A DNA stretch of 12,284 nucleotides from Nitrosopumilales archaeon CG_4_9_14_0_2_um_filter_34_16 (GTDB lineage: Archaea; Thermoproteota; Nitrososphaeria; Nitrososphaerales; Nitrosopumilaceae): contig PFRJ01000013.1 of NCBI GenBank assembly GCA_002788515.1, forward strand, positions 1 through 12,284, in the 5' to 3' direction. The first letter of the stretch is position 1. Every line of letters begins with the position of its first letter. Made by a program: the position numbers and the translations under genes. Below, in pieces: positions 6,551 to 12,195 of this stretch. A model generated the notes under the pieces. That model made no database searches, had not been told where the DNA came from, and saw only the letters and a program-made list of their open reading frames with translations.

Positions 6551-6560
6551 TTAATATTTA
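6551..6560 (-). promoter_or_regulatory. TATA-like element for the ubiquitin-like/Cgi121 gene
   Basis: Minus-strand TAAATATTAA is centred about 30 bases before ATG 6525, within the 40-base gap after eS17. It suggests a separate near-leaderless message in addition to any read-through from eS17. Confidence 0.4.
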
Positions 6561-6565
6561 ATTTA

Positions 6566-6901
6566 TTATTCAGTTTGCTCTACAGCAGATTCAGACGATT
6601 CTTCATCTACTGCTACAACTTCAGATACTTCAGCTGGTACTGATTCATTAACCATTACTTCGGATGATTCTTCCATTTGTTGTTCCGATTTTGAAGAAGC
6701 GATTCTTGCCTGTTTCTCTTTTTCTTCACGAACTTCTTTTTTGATAAATTTAGTAATGTAACCTGCAATTTCATTTTTTAAACCCTTAGAACGTACAATG
6801 GAAACTTGATCTAAGGTTTTTTTGTTGTCGGCAAAATCTTCATTAAATTTAGACTTGTACAGATCTAAAACCTCATATGAAATACGCTTGATTCTATCCA
6901 C
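6566..6901 (-). CDS. rps17e: Small ribosomal subunit protein eS17 (S17e) with a long acidic tail
   Basis: A component of the 30S subunit shared by archaea and eukaryotes. Residues 1-60 carry the family pattern: a basic N-terminus (MDRIKRIS), KFNEDFADNKK (18-28), then SIVRSKGLKNEIAGYITKFI (34-53). Archaeal eS17 is commonly near 60-70 residues; here a further ~45 residues are Glu/Ser/Val-rich (EESSEVMVNESVPAEVSEVV) and probably disordered. The start is GTG 6901, with a strong TATA box (TATAAAAT on the minus strand) about 28 bases upstream, so the message is essentially leaderless. The promoter overlaps the end of tatD. The downstream neighbour is the ubiquitin-like/Cgi121 gene. Confidence 0.9.
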   Translation of the reverse strand: MDRIKRISYEVLDLYKSKFNEDFADNKKTLDQVSIVRSKGLKNEIAGYITKFIKKEVREEKEKQARIASSKSEQQMEESSEVMVNESVPAEVSEVVAVDEESSESAVEQTE

Positions 6902-6925
6902 TATTCGTCTAAAGAGAGAGGGGGT

Positions 6926-6933
6926 ATTTTATA
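6926..6933 (-). promoter_or_regulatory. TATA box of the eS17 gene
   Basis: TATAAAAT on the minus strand, centred 28 bases before GTG 6901, predicts a start within two or three bases of the codon. It supports GTG as the real start. Confidence 0.65.
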
Positions 6934-6934
6934 C

Positions 6935-7690
6935 CTATATTCCAAGAAAGGAATTCGAGTTTTTTTCTAATAAAGATGTCATCTCATCAAAAGATTTACC
7001 TAAAATTTTGGAAGCACAAAAAATTACACTTGGAATAAAACTGATTTGTCCAGATTTCATTTCAAAACATCTTGAGAATTTCACAGGACCATCAGTTTCA
7101 ACTAGGATTTGGGATTCATCGGTTTGAGATAACAAAGTTTGTTTGTCATTAGCATAAATCATAACAGGTCCATATGATACGAAAAATCCCATATCCATAG
7201 CCTTTTGAAGTTGTTTTTTACTACCATCAAACCAATGTAATAATGCATGTTTTGTGCTATATGATGTCATAGTTTGAAAAATATCATCAAGACTTTTTCT
7301 TGAATGAATCGAAATTGGTTTTTTAAATTTTTCTGCAAAAGATAATAATGTTTCAAACATACGATGTTGGTTTTTGATATCATCGTTGTTATTTGCATAA
7401 GTTGGATCTAACCCAATTTCTCCAATTCCAGATATGCTAGAATGGTTCTCCGCTATAAGAGCAGACATATTTTCAATTTCATCATTTGCGTATTCAGGAT
7501 GAATTCCTATAAATGGTAAAATTAGGTTACTTTTTTTGGCAAGCTCTAAAGTTTGTAATGAAGTTTCAAAGTTCATTGATACACAACATGCTTTAAGTCT
7601 TAAACATTCCATTTCTTTTAAAATAAATTCCATATCAGAAACATATTCAGGATCAGATAAGTGAATATGTGAATCAAAATACCAAGTCAT
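6935..7690 (-). CDS. TatD-family metal-dependent hydrolase (putative DNase)
   Basis: The 251-residue protein has the complete TatD metal-site pattern of the amidohydrolase superfamily: FDSHIHL (5-11, two His), GIHPE (62-66), GEIGLD (90-95, the metal-bridging Glu91), ISIHSR (126-131, His129), LLHWFDGS (150-157, His152) and VETDGP (197-202, Asp200). Family members are TIM-barrel nucleases or phosphoesterases acting in the cytoplasm, with roles proposed in DNA repair and quality control; the exact substrate here is unknown. ATG 7690 fits the family N-terminus and has a TATA box at 7717-7723 about 30 bases upstream, giving a near-leaderless message. It ends 33 bases before eS17. Confidence 0.92.
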   Translation of the reverse strand: MTWYFDSHIHLSDPEYVSDMEFILKEMECLRLKACCVSMNFETSLQTLELAKKSNLILPFIGIHPEYANDEIENMSALIAENHSSISGIGEIGLDPTYANNNDDIKNQHRMFETLLSFAEKFKKPISIHSRKSLDDIFQTMTSYSTKHALLHWFDGSKKQLQKAMDMGFFVSYGPVMIYANDKQTLLSQTDESQILVETDGPVKFSRCFEMKSGQISFIPSVIFCASKILGKSFDEMTSLLEKNSNSFLGI

Positions 7691-7716
7691 GACTTAGTCA
7701 ATTATTGAAATAGTCT

Positions 7717-7724
7717 GTATAAAT
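7717..7724. promoter_or_regulatory. TATA box between tatD and the histone gene
   Basis: GTATAAAT on the plus strand reads TTTATAC on the minus. It is 27-33 bases from the tatD start, ideal for a leaderless message. For the histone it would predict a leader near 40 bases, so the histone may use another, less obvious element. Confidence 0.5.
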
Positions 7725-7786
7725 CGATTCCTTAGTGATATTTTTTCACTCATTATGTTTTTTCGGAAAAAATTAGAACCAAATTC

Positions 7787-8008
7787 ATGAAGTCATCTGA
7801 ATTGGGATTATCCGCAATGTATAGAATTTTGAAGAAAGCAGGAGCAGAGAGAGTTAGTGATGAATCAGCAGATGAATTAAGAAGAATTATCGAAGAGGTA
7901 GCGGAGGGTATTGCAAAAAGTGCAGTAGATATGGCTTCTCATGCAGGTAGAAAAACTGTAAAAGGGGAAGATGTAAAGTTGGCTTCAAAACCATTTAACA
8001 AATTCTAA
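7787..8008 (+). CDS. Archaeal histone
   Basis: A 73-residue single histone fold: helix 1 SAMYRILKKAGAERVS, the long central helix DELRRIIEEVAEGIAKSAVDM (approximately residues 29-49) and the final loop-helix RKTVKGEDVKLASK (55-68). The RKTVKGEDV loop and the preceding Ala-Gly-Ala are hallmarks of DNA-wrapping archaeal histones of the HMf type. It dimerises and stacks on DNA to form chromatin. There is no N- or C-terminal tail. An 11-codon upstream frame begins at ATG 7755 and its stop overlaps the histone ATG (ATGA), which may be chance. Downstream is a T-rich tract and then a tRNA gene. Confidence 0.95.
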   Translation: MKSSELGLSAMYRILKKAGAERVSDESADELRRIIEEVAEGIAKSAVDMASHAGRKTVKGEDVKLASKPFNKF

Positions 8009-8017
8009 TCTAAAGAG

Positions 8018-8023
8018 TTTAAT
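8018..8023 (+). promoter_or_regulatory. Box A (TATA) of the tRNA-Cys gene
   Basis: TTTAAT centred about 27 bases before the mature 5' end of the tRNA, the normal spacing for archaeal tRNA promoters. Confidence 0.5.
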
Positions 8024-8025
8024 TG

Positions 8026-8042
8026 TTCATTTTGTGTTTTTT
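8026..8042 (+). terminator. T-rich tract after the histone gene
   Basis: TTCATTTTGTGTTTTTT lies 18 bases after the histone stop and before the tRNA; this is the oligo-T type of archaeal terminator. Confidence 0.4.
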
Positions 8043-8047
8043 AAAAC

Positions 8048-8119
8048 GGTACTCTGGCAGAACGGTTATGCGTGAGCCTGCAAAGCTTATACAAGGGGGT
8101 TCGACTCCCTCGGGTACCT
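8048..8119 (+). tRNA. tRNA-Cys (GCA anticodon)
   Basis: Folded by hand. The acceptor stem GGTACTC/GGGTACC has seven pairs including one G-T. The D stem pairs GCA/TGC with GG in the loop. The anticodon stem TGAGC/GCTTA has loop CTGCAAA, so the anticodon GCA is at 8080-8082. A five-base variable loop follows, then the T stem GGGGG/CCCTC with loop TTCGACT. The base after the acceptor is T, the U73 discriminator expected of tRNA-Cys. CCA is not encoded and no intron is present. The last base is also the first base of the convergent cupredoxin gene's stop. Confidence 0.95.
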
Positions 8120-8529
8120 TATTCTACTATTACTTGTCCATTCATCCAAGGATGGAGAGTACAAAAATAATCATACGTACCTGATTCTTCAAAAGTAAAT
8201 GTAAAGGATTCAAATGGATCTAAGTATCCACTATCAAACAAATTTGTAGGAGCATCATAGAAACCTGAAGTTACACTATGAAATGCAGAATCCTCATTAA
8301 CCCATGTTACTTGTTTGCCTGGATTAATAGTAATTGATGATGGTACATAACATCTATTAGTTTCTTCACATCCTGGTCGAGAAACTTTTGTAGGCATTAT
8401 CACATCACCTTTTATGATTTGCTCAGACTCTTCGGAATTTTCTTCAACATAAAAAGTAGAAACAACTAAACCAACAATTAGAAGAAATACCAGCACAGTT
8501 GTTCCAATTACTGTTATTTTTTTCAGCAA
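8119..8529 (-). CDS. Membrane-anchored type 1 copper protein (plastocyanin-like cupredoxin)
   Basis: Residues 5-26 form one hydrophobic segment acting as signal anchor, followed by an acidic linker, so the copper domain faces outside. The domain (about 42-136) keeps the blue-copper ligands: His84 in DSAFHSVTSG, and Cys123, His126 and Met129 in YFCTLHPWMNGQVIV. Two extra cysteines (C54, C60) could form a disulfide. The likely role is one-electron transfer; ammonia-oxidising archaea use many such proteins in place of cytochromes c. The start is TTG 8529, the only start after an in-frame stop three codons upstream. The gene ends against the tRNA-Cys gene on the opposite strand. Confidence 0.93.
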   Translation of the reverse strand: MLKKITVIGTTVLVFLLIVGLVVSTFYVEENSEESEQIIKGDVIMPTKVSRPGCEETNRCYVPSSITINPGKQVTWVNEDSAFHSVTSGFYDAPTNLFDSGYLDPFESFTFTFEESGTYDYFCTLHPWMNGQVIVE

Positions 8530-8576
8530 ATCACATCATATCCTAAACAGAGTTATTACATAATTACCAGATTCTC

Positions 8577-8587
8577 TAAATATATAA
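8577..8587. promoter_or_regulatory. Shared TATA region between the cupredoxin and AIPR genes
   Basis: TAAATATATAA is near-symmetric. Its left half is about 26 bases before ATG 8604, fitting a leaderless AIPR message. On the minus strand it would start the cupredoxin message with a leader of roughly 28 bases. Confidence 0.5.
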
Positions 8588-8603
8588 CATATGAGTAGAG
8601 GTA

Positions 8604-10355
8604 ATGTCGCAAAATGGAAATAGTTTACTAGAATACATCCCGGGTTCACATACACTATTAGTTCAAAAAAACTCTAGTATTCCGCTAGAAGGTTTTGCAG
8701 AAAACATACAATTAAGCATTCATGAATATGCAGAGAATTCAAAAAGCGATGTAGAAAAAGGAAATAATTTCCTTCAATGGGTGTTGACAAGAGTTTTTGA
8801 GGCTACTGAAGATGATGCTGCAGATGCGATTGTTGATGGAGCAAATGATCTTGGAATAGATGCCTATCTTCCAGTAGATTTTTCAGATAATACAATTAGA
8901 TTATTTCAATCAAAATATGGTACATCACACTCACTAGACGCAATAGCAAAATTCAAAGAAGATGCAAAAAGACTACTTACAAAAGATGTAACAAAGATGA
9001 GGCCCGAATTAGCCCAACTTGTCACAAAAATTAAAGAAAAAAATCTCAAAATAAAATGTTGTTATGTTACAGATCAGAAAGTCGATTACAATGATGATTT
9101 TGTTGAAATTATAGATGAAAAAGTGATAATTCAAAAGTTATGGGACAGGATTAAAAAACCTGCAGCAGGGAAAAAATCGTCAATTAAGCTAGAAAAGATG
9201 CTCAGACATGAAAATACAATATTAGGGATTTTAAAATTACGTGAACTTACTGAATTTGTAAGTAAGAACAGAGATTATGTTTTTGAATCAAACATCAGAC
9301 AATGGATGCAATTTAAAACTACAGTTAACAAAGGATTACGTGAAACATTACAAAGTAATCCAGATAAATTTTTCTTTTACAATAATGGAATAACAATTGT
9401 AGTTAATGATTTTTCAGAGTTAGGCGAAAACATGATTGAGCTTGATGCACCACAAATTGTTAATGGGGCACAAACATCAAACTCAATTCTTGATCATTCA
9501 AAAAGAACAAAAAACATGAAAGGTTCCATGACAGTTACGATAATTAAAGCTGATGACGAACAAGAACAAAATAACATTACAAAGTATAGAAATTCACAAA
9601 ATTCAGTCAGAGGAAAAGATCTAGTATCATTAATGGATTTTCATAAATCAATTAAATCACAGTTGAAGAATTGTGGATATTTTTATGAAATTCAAGCAGG
9701 TTCTTTTGATACAAAATCAAAATCTAAACAATGTGAATATGTTGGAGATACAATATACAATAATTATCTTCCAGATAATCACAAAAAAGTTATTGTTGCC
9801 AAGGATGCAATACAATCACTAATTGCAGGAATTGAACAAAGACCAACTGAAGCATATAGTTCACCAGCTCAATTTCTTCCAAGAGGAAGTAAATATGATG
9901 ATGTGTTCAATGAAAATCTAAAGGATGATTATAGAATTTTACTATATCCATACCTTATCAAAGAATTTGCAAAAAAATCCTTAAAATATGGAAAACAAGG
10001 AGGCCATAAAACTAAAAGATATGCAACACTGTTTTTTGTTGCAGTGTACTTTAGAATACTTCACAGAAAAATTCTTGAATCAAAGGGCGATTTTAAGGGA
10101 GATATAAGAAAATTAGAGCCAATTTTTCACAGCTTTAAACTTAATTCTAGAATTTTAAAGATCACAGACATAGTTGTAACTAAATTTCTTGAAGATACAG
10201 CAGTAGACGACGAGATTGAATTAGCAAACACCAAACATAATTTCTTCTCTCAACATGTTTGGAATGATTCAATGCTTCGTGTGATAGATAAGAAAATCAG
10301 ACAGGAAGAAGATGAAATTACAGCACTACGAAAATTAGCAAGTAGTTTATTTTAG
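8604..10355 (+). CDS. AIPR-family (abortive infection phage resistance) protein with N-terminal nuclease-like motif
   Basis: The 583-residue protein has the AIPR core: NKGLRETLQSNPDKFFFYNN (242-261), NGITIVVND (261-269) and PQIVNGAQTSNSI (283-295), the most conserved part of the family. Ahead of it, IVDGANDLGIDAY (76-88) followed by IRLFQSKYG (98-106) resembles the D...(E/Q)xK core of Mrr-like PD-(D/E)XK nucleases, with Asp86 and Gln102-x-Lys104 as candidate active-site residues. AIPR proteins are named for lactococcal abortive infection, and many lie in defence loci; a nucleic-acid-cutting role against phage is inferred. No methyltransferase or other defence gene adjoins it, so it would act alone. 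Its base composition matches the core genes, giving no sign of recent transfer. The -26 TATA supports ATG 8604; the ATG at 8591 is out of frame. Confidence 0.85.
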   Translation: MSQNGNSLLEYIPGSHTLLVQKNSSIPLEGFAENIQLSIHEYAENSKSDVEKGNNFLQWVLTRVFEATEDDAADAIVDGANDLGIDAYLPVDFSDNTIRLFQSKYGTSHSLDAIAKFKEDAKRLLTKDVTKMRPELAQLVTKIKEKNLKIKCCYVTDQKVDYNDDFVEIIDEKVIIQKLWDRIKKPAAGKKSSIKLEKMLRHENTILGILKLRELTEFVSKNRDYVFESNIRQWMQFKTTVNKGLRETLQSNPDKFFFYNNGITIVVNDFSELGENMIELDAPQIVNGAQTSNSILDHSKRTKNMKGSMTVTIIKADDEQEQNNITKYRNSQNSVRGKDLVSLMDFHKSIKSQLKNCGYFYEIQAGSFDTKSKSKQCEYVGDTIYNNYLPDNHKKVIVAKDAIQSLIAGIEQRPTEAYSSPAQFLPRGSKYDDVFNENLKDDYRILLYPYLIKEFAKKSLKYGKQGGHKTKRYATLFFVAVYFRILHRKILESKGDFKGDIRKLEPIFHSFKLNSRILKITDIVVTKFLEDTAVDDEIELANTKHNFFSQHVWNDSMLRVIDKKIRQEEDEITALRKLASSLF

Positions 10356-10444
10356 TTTCAAAGGCAGTAGTCCAACCAAGTAAAAATCTTGCAGGAGGTT
10401 TACATTGGTCAGACTAGCTACCTAAACTCAGTATAAACCAGTAA

Positions 10445-10451
10445 TATTTAA
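10445..10451 (+). promoter_or_regulatory. TATA box for the 67-residue zinc protein
   Basis: TATTTAA centred 35 bases before ATG 10483 predicts a leader of about nine bases. Confidence 0.4.
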
Positions 10452-10482
10452 CATAATTTTTCTGAGCACGAATTGTTCGAGA

Positions 10483-10686
10483 ATGTTTTTTATATTGATT
10501 AAAAAGAGCAAGAACGCATTGAGAACAAAAGAAAAATGTGTAATATGCAATGAAAAAATTGAATTTCATTTTAAAGCAATGGAAGAATGGGGCATAGAAG
10601 GTACACTGTGTGGAAAATGTTATTCAAAAAAAATCGATGAACATTATCCTGGAGAACATACTAGAGTAAACAAACATTTAGATTGA
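10483..10686 (+). CDS. Small four-cysteine zinc-binding protein, 67 residues
   Basis: Two CxxC pairs (C19-V-I-C22 and C43-G-K-C46), 20 residues apart, form a likely zinc site. Between them is a helix-like segment with FHFKAMEEWGIEG, and after them a basic/acidic tail (EHYPGEHTRVNKHLD). No family name is recognised. There is no membrane segment, so it is probably cytoplasmic. A short hydrophobic start (MFFILI) could be trimmed if a later codon is used, but no other ATG occurs before the first cysteine pair. It follows the AIPR gene by 127 bases with its own TATA-like box, so the two need not be one operon. It ends two bases from the convergent gene. Confidence 0.7.
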   Translation: MFFILIKKSKNALRTKEKCVICNEKIEFHFKAMEEWGIEGTLCGKCYSKKIDEHYPGEHTRVNKHLD

Positions 10687-10688
10687 TT

Positions 10689-11273
10689 TTATTTTAACTT
10701 TGAAAATTTATTCACATTAAGACAATTCCACACTAGTGGATCATTCTTTACATCTTTTTCATCTAAAAATTCGATATTAGTGATTGTTTTTTTCCTTTTC
10801 AATAAATTTACTTGAAAGCTAGAGAACTTCTTACATGTGCATTTGTTGAATAAACATACATCACCATCACCTTCATCATGATCTTGAGCTTCATGACTAC
10901 AATCACACACTGCATCTTTTTTGACATCATTAAGTGATTTTGGTGCATATATGCCTAATCGGAGATAGGCTTCGCCTCCATGACCTTTCTTAAATCGTTC
11001 ATAGTTTTCGGATTTTGGTAATTCTTTGAAAAAAGAAATGTTTGTGTCTGGTTTTTGTGAATCAGCACCCATGATAAACCAATATTTATCATCGATCTCT
11101 AAAAATCGAATTTTAATAGATGGATCTACCCAGAAATGAATTACATCATGCCAAATAGAAGCAGCCTCCTTTCTGTCAGTAAATAATGGAACAACGTTCA
11201 TCCTCAAGTCATAATATCTGTACGCAATACCTACAAAGTCATCAAACCATGGAATGGACAATTGCGGAGACAT
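10689..11273 (-). CDS. Protein of unknown function with a compact Cys/His cluster, 194 residues
   Basis: Residues 1-118 are a mixed alpha/beta region rich in aromatics (SIPWFDDFVGIAYRYYDL, WHDVIHFWVDP, DDKYWFIMGAD) with no motif I can name. Then comes a dense metal-binding-type motif: C123-x-C125-x-H127, H132, C140, C145-x-C147, followed by KKF. Similar CxCxH...H...C....CxC motifs recur as small zinc-binding inserts in archaeal proteins. The tail is basic (LLKRKKTITN). ATG 11273 is supported by a TATA box (ATAAATAT, minus strand) centred 26 bases upstream, giving a leaderless message. The promoter region is shared with the divergent wHTH gene, so regulation by that protein is conceivable but not shown. 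Confidence 0.7.
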   Translation of the reverse strand: MSPQLSIPWFDDFVGIAYRYYDLRMNVVPLFTDRKEAASIWHDVIHFWVDPSIKIRFLEIDDKYWFIMGADSQKPDTNISFFKELPKSENYERFKKGHGGEAYLRLGIYAPKSLNDVKKDAVCDCSHEAQDHDEGDGDVCLFNKCTCKKFSSFQVNLLKRKKTITNIEFLDEKDVKNDPLVWNCLNVNKFSKLK

Positions 11274-11295
11274 TGCACGGGAATAAAGTCAGAGC

Positions 11296-11303
11296 ATATT
11301 TAT
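11296..11303 (-). promoter_or_regulatory. TATA box of the Cys/His-cluster protein gene
   Basis: ATAAATAT on the minus strand, centred 26 bases before ATG 11273; a leaderless message is predicted. Confidence 0.6.
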
Positions 11304-11328
11304 CTGATCTGAATTAATGGTAATACCC

Positions 11329-11335
11329 TTATATC
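11329..11335 (+). promoter_or_regulatory. TATA box of winged-helix copy B, deciding its start
   Basis: TTATATC is centred 26 bases before ATG 11358 but only 17 before ATG 11349. Leaderless initiation would therefore use 11358. Confidence 0.55.
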
Positions 11336-11357
11336 AGAGTTTGAGATTATGATACAT

Positions 11358-11639
11358 ATGACTTCCTATAGAACCAGTATGCAAATTGTTGCAGATTTAC
11401 TAAATGCCACCCAACTGTCAGGTCAAGAAGGCATTAAAACAACTTCTCTTCTTACAAAGGCAAATTTATCACATTCAAGATTATCGAAATTCTTAGAAAA
11501 TTTAACAGGTGCAGGCTTAATCAATAAAATAGAATATGATGGAAAGAATACTTTTGTAATTACTCCAAAAGGCAGACAATACCTAGATTCTTATGTAAAC
11601 TTTTCTAGTATTGCAGAGTCATTTGGATTAGAACTTTAA
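11358..11639 (+). CDS. Winged-helix DNA-binding protein (copy B)
   Basis: Starting at ATG 11358, the product has 93 residues, beginning MTSYRTSMQIVADLLNAT. The recognition segment is KANLSHSRLSKFLENLTGAG, followed by a wing (NTFVITPKGRQYL) and a C-terminal helix ending FGLEL. It is a clear paralogue of the protein at 4183-4479, with the same order of motifs and nearly the same length. It is likely a small transcription regulator binding DNA as a dimer; ligand and targets are unknown. An ATG three codons earlier (11349) is possible but is too close to the TATA box at 11329-11335. The gene is divergent from the Cys/His-cluster gene and ends three bases from the convergent membrane protein gene. 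Confidence 0.78.
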   Translation: MTSYRTSMQIVADLLNATQLSGQEGIKTTSLLTKANLSHSRLSKFLENLTGAGLINKIEYDGKNTFVITPKGRQYLDSYVNFSSIAESFGLEL

Positions 11640-11642
11640 AAT

Positions 11643-11855
11643 CTATTTTCTAGACCTTCGTTTAGCATTAGATGCTTGTCGTTCTTTTCTTTCTTTGTAT
11701 GTACTGTATGCAAAAATGATTATAATTCCTGCAATGGCAGCGTAAAATAATGAAATGATTGGTGGATCACGAATTTGTCCTGATGAGGGTTCAACAAAAG
11801 CTATCGGAATAGTCACAACCATGAAAATCAAAATTATTAATAGATATTTATCCAC
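11643..11855 (-). CDS. Small two-TM membrane protein with a basic tail, 70 residues
   Basis: Hydrophobic segments at residues 4-20 (LLIILIFMVVTIPIAFV) and 33-51 (IISLFYAAIAGIIIIFAYS) are joined by a short loop (EPSSGQIRDPP). The C-terminus KERKERQ...KRRSRK is strongly basic and by the positive-inside rule should face the cytoplasm, placing both ends inside. No family is recognised. The start is GTG 11855; an in-frame TAG lies two codons upstream, and the TATA element at 11876-11884 is about 25 bases away, giving a leaderless message. It is divergent from another two-TM protein sharing that element, so the two may be co-expressed. Confidence 0.65.
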   Translation of the reverse strand: MDKYLLIILIFMVVTIPIAFVEPSSGQIRDPPIISLFYAAIAGIIIIFAYSTYKERKERQASNAKRRSRK

Positions 11856-11875
11856 AAACTACATGACTTACAAAA

Positions 11876-11884
11876 CCATATATC
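11876..11884. promoter_or_regulatory. Shared TATA element between two small membrane protein genes
   Basis: CCATATATC, near-palindromic, is about 25 bases from GTG 11855 on the minus strand. It is about 38 bases from ATG 11918 on the plus strand, predicting a leader near 11 bases. It makes the earlier TTG at 11888 unlikely as a start. Confidence 0.5.
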
Positions 11885-11917
11885 TTTTTGATTTTACAAC
11901 GTGAGCATAGAAAAATT

Positions 11918-12106
11918 ATGGCAAAAATGCTTGAAATGATAGGATTGGTTCTTGTGGCAATAATGACGCTAGGGTTTGTAGGGGTATTCGAATCATATGG
12001 GATAAAGAGCGGAATGTCAGAATTGTTTTGGGGGTGTGCAGGAGGTACACTGTTAATCATCATTTATAGAAAGATGAAAAGAAAACAAGATGAAGAAAAG
12101 AATTAA
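11918..12106 (+). CDS. Small two-TM membrane protein, 62 residues
   Basis: Begins MAKMLEMIGLVLVAIMTLGF, a membrane helix over residues ~6-24. A loop (ESYGIKSGMSELF) and a second helix with a Cys-Ala-Gly-Gly patch (WGCAGGTLLIIIY, ~37-49) follow. The C-terminus is highly charged (RKMKRKQDEEKN) and probably cytoplasmic. No family is recognised. ATG 11918 is preferred over an in-frame TTG at 11888, which would lie upstream of the predicted transcription start. Its arrangement back to back with another two-TM protein of similar size suggests a linked pair, though their sequences are not obviously alike. Confidence 0.6.
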   Translation: MAKMLEMIGLVLVAIMTLGFVGVFESYGIKSGMSELFWGCAGGTLLIIIYRKMKRKQDEEKN

Positions 12107-12128
12107 AAAATTTGATATTTGTTGTGGA

Positions 12129-12147
12129 TTGATCAATTATTGATCAA
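12129..12147. repeat. Two identical 8-bp palindromes, 11 bp apart
   Basis: TTGATCAA at 12129-12136 and 12140-12147, separated by TTA. Each copy is its own reverse complement. The pair lies 11 bases upstream of the TATA box of the next gene and begins 23 bases after the previous stop. As RNA it could also fold into one hairpin with flanking GG/CC, but no T-run follows. Confidence 0.7.
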
Positions 12148-12157
12148 CCGACAGATC

Positions 12158-12163
12158 TATAAA
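12158..12163 (+). promoter_or_regulatory. TATA box of the right-hand truncated gene
   Basis: TATAAA centred 36 bases before TTG 12196 predicts a leader of about nine bases. A purine-rich GAGGGG (12185-12190) five bases before the TTG could act as a ribosome binding site if initiation is slightly earlier. Confidence 0.5.
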
Positions 12164-12195
12164 GGACAATTTCAGGTAAATTATGAGGGGAATAT

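Noticed and set aside
8091..8118. tRNA 3' end as an integration (att) site for the region with the AIPR gene
   Set aside because: I looked for a second copy of the tRNA 3' sequence downstream and saw none, and there is no integrase gene in the window.
10391..10424. Strong ribosome-binding-like GGAGGT followed by TTG and a six-codon frame after the AIPR gene
   Set aside because: The frame is too short, no TATA stands at the right distance, and no relative is recognised; likely chance.
12125..12149. Hairpin formed by the TTGATCAA pair as a terminator for the upstream membrane protein gene
   Set aside because: No T-run follows, and archaeal termination does not rely on hairpins; operator reading is preferred.
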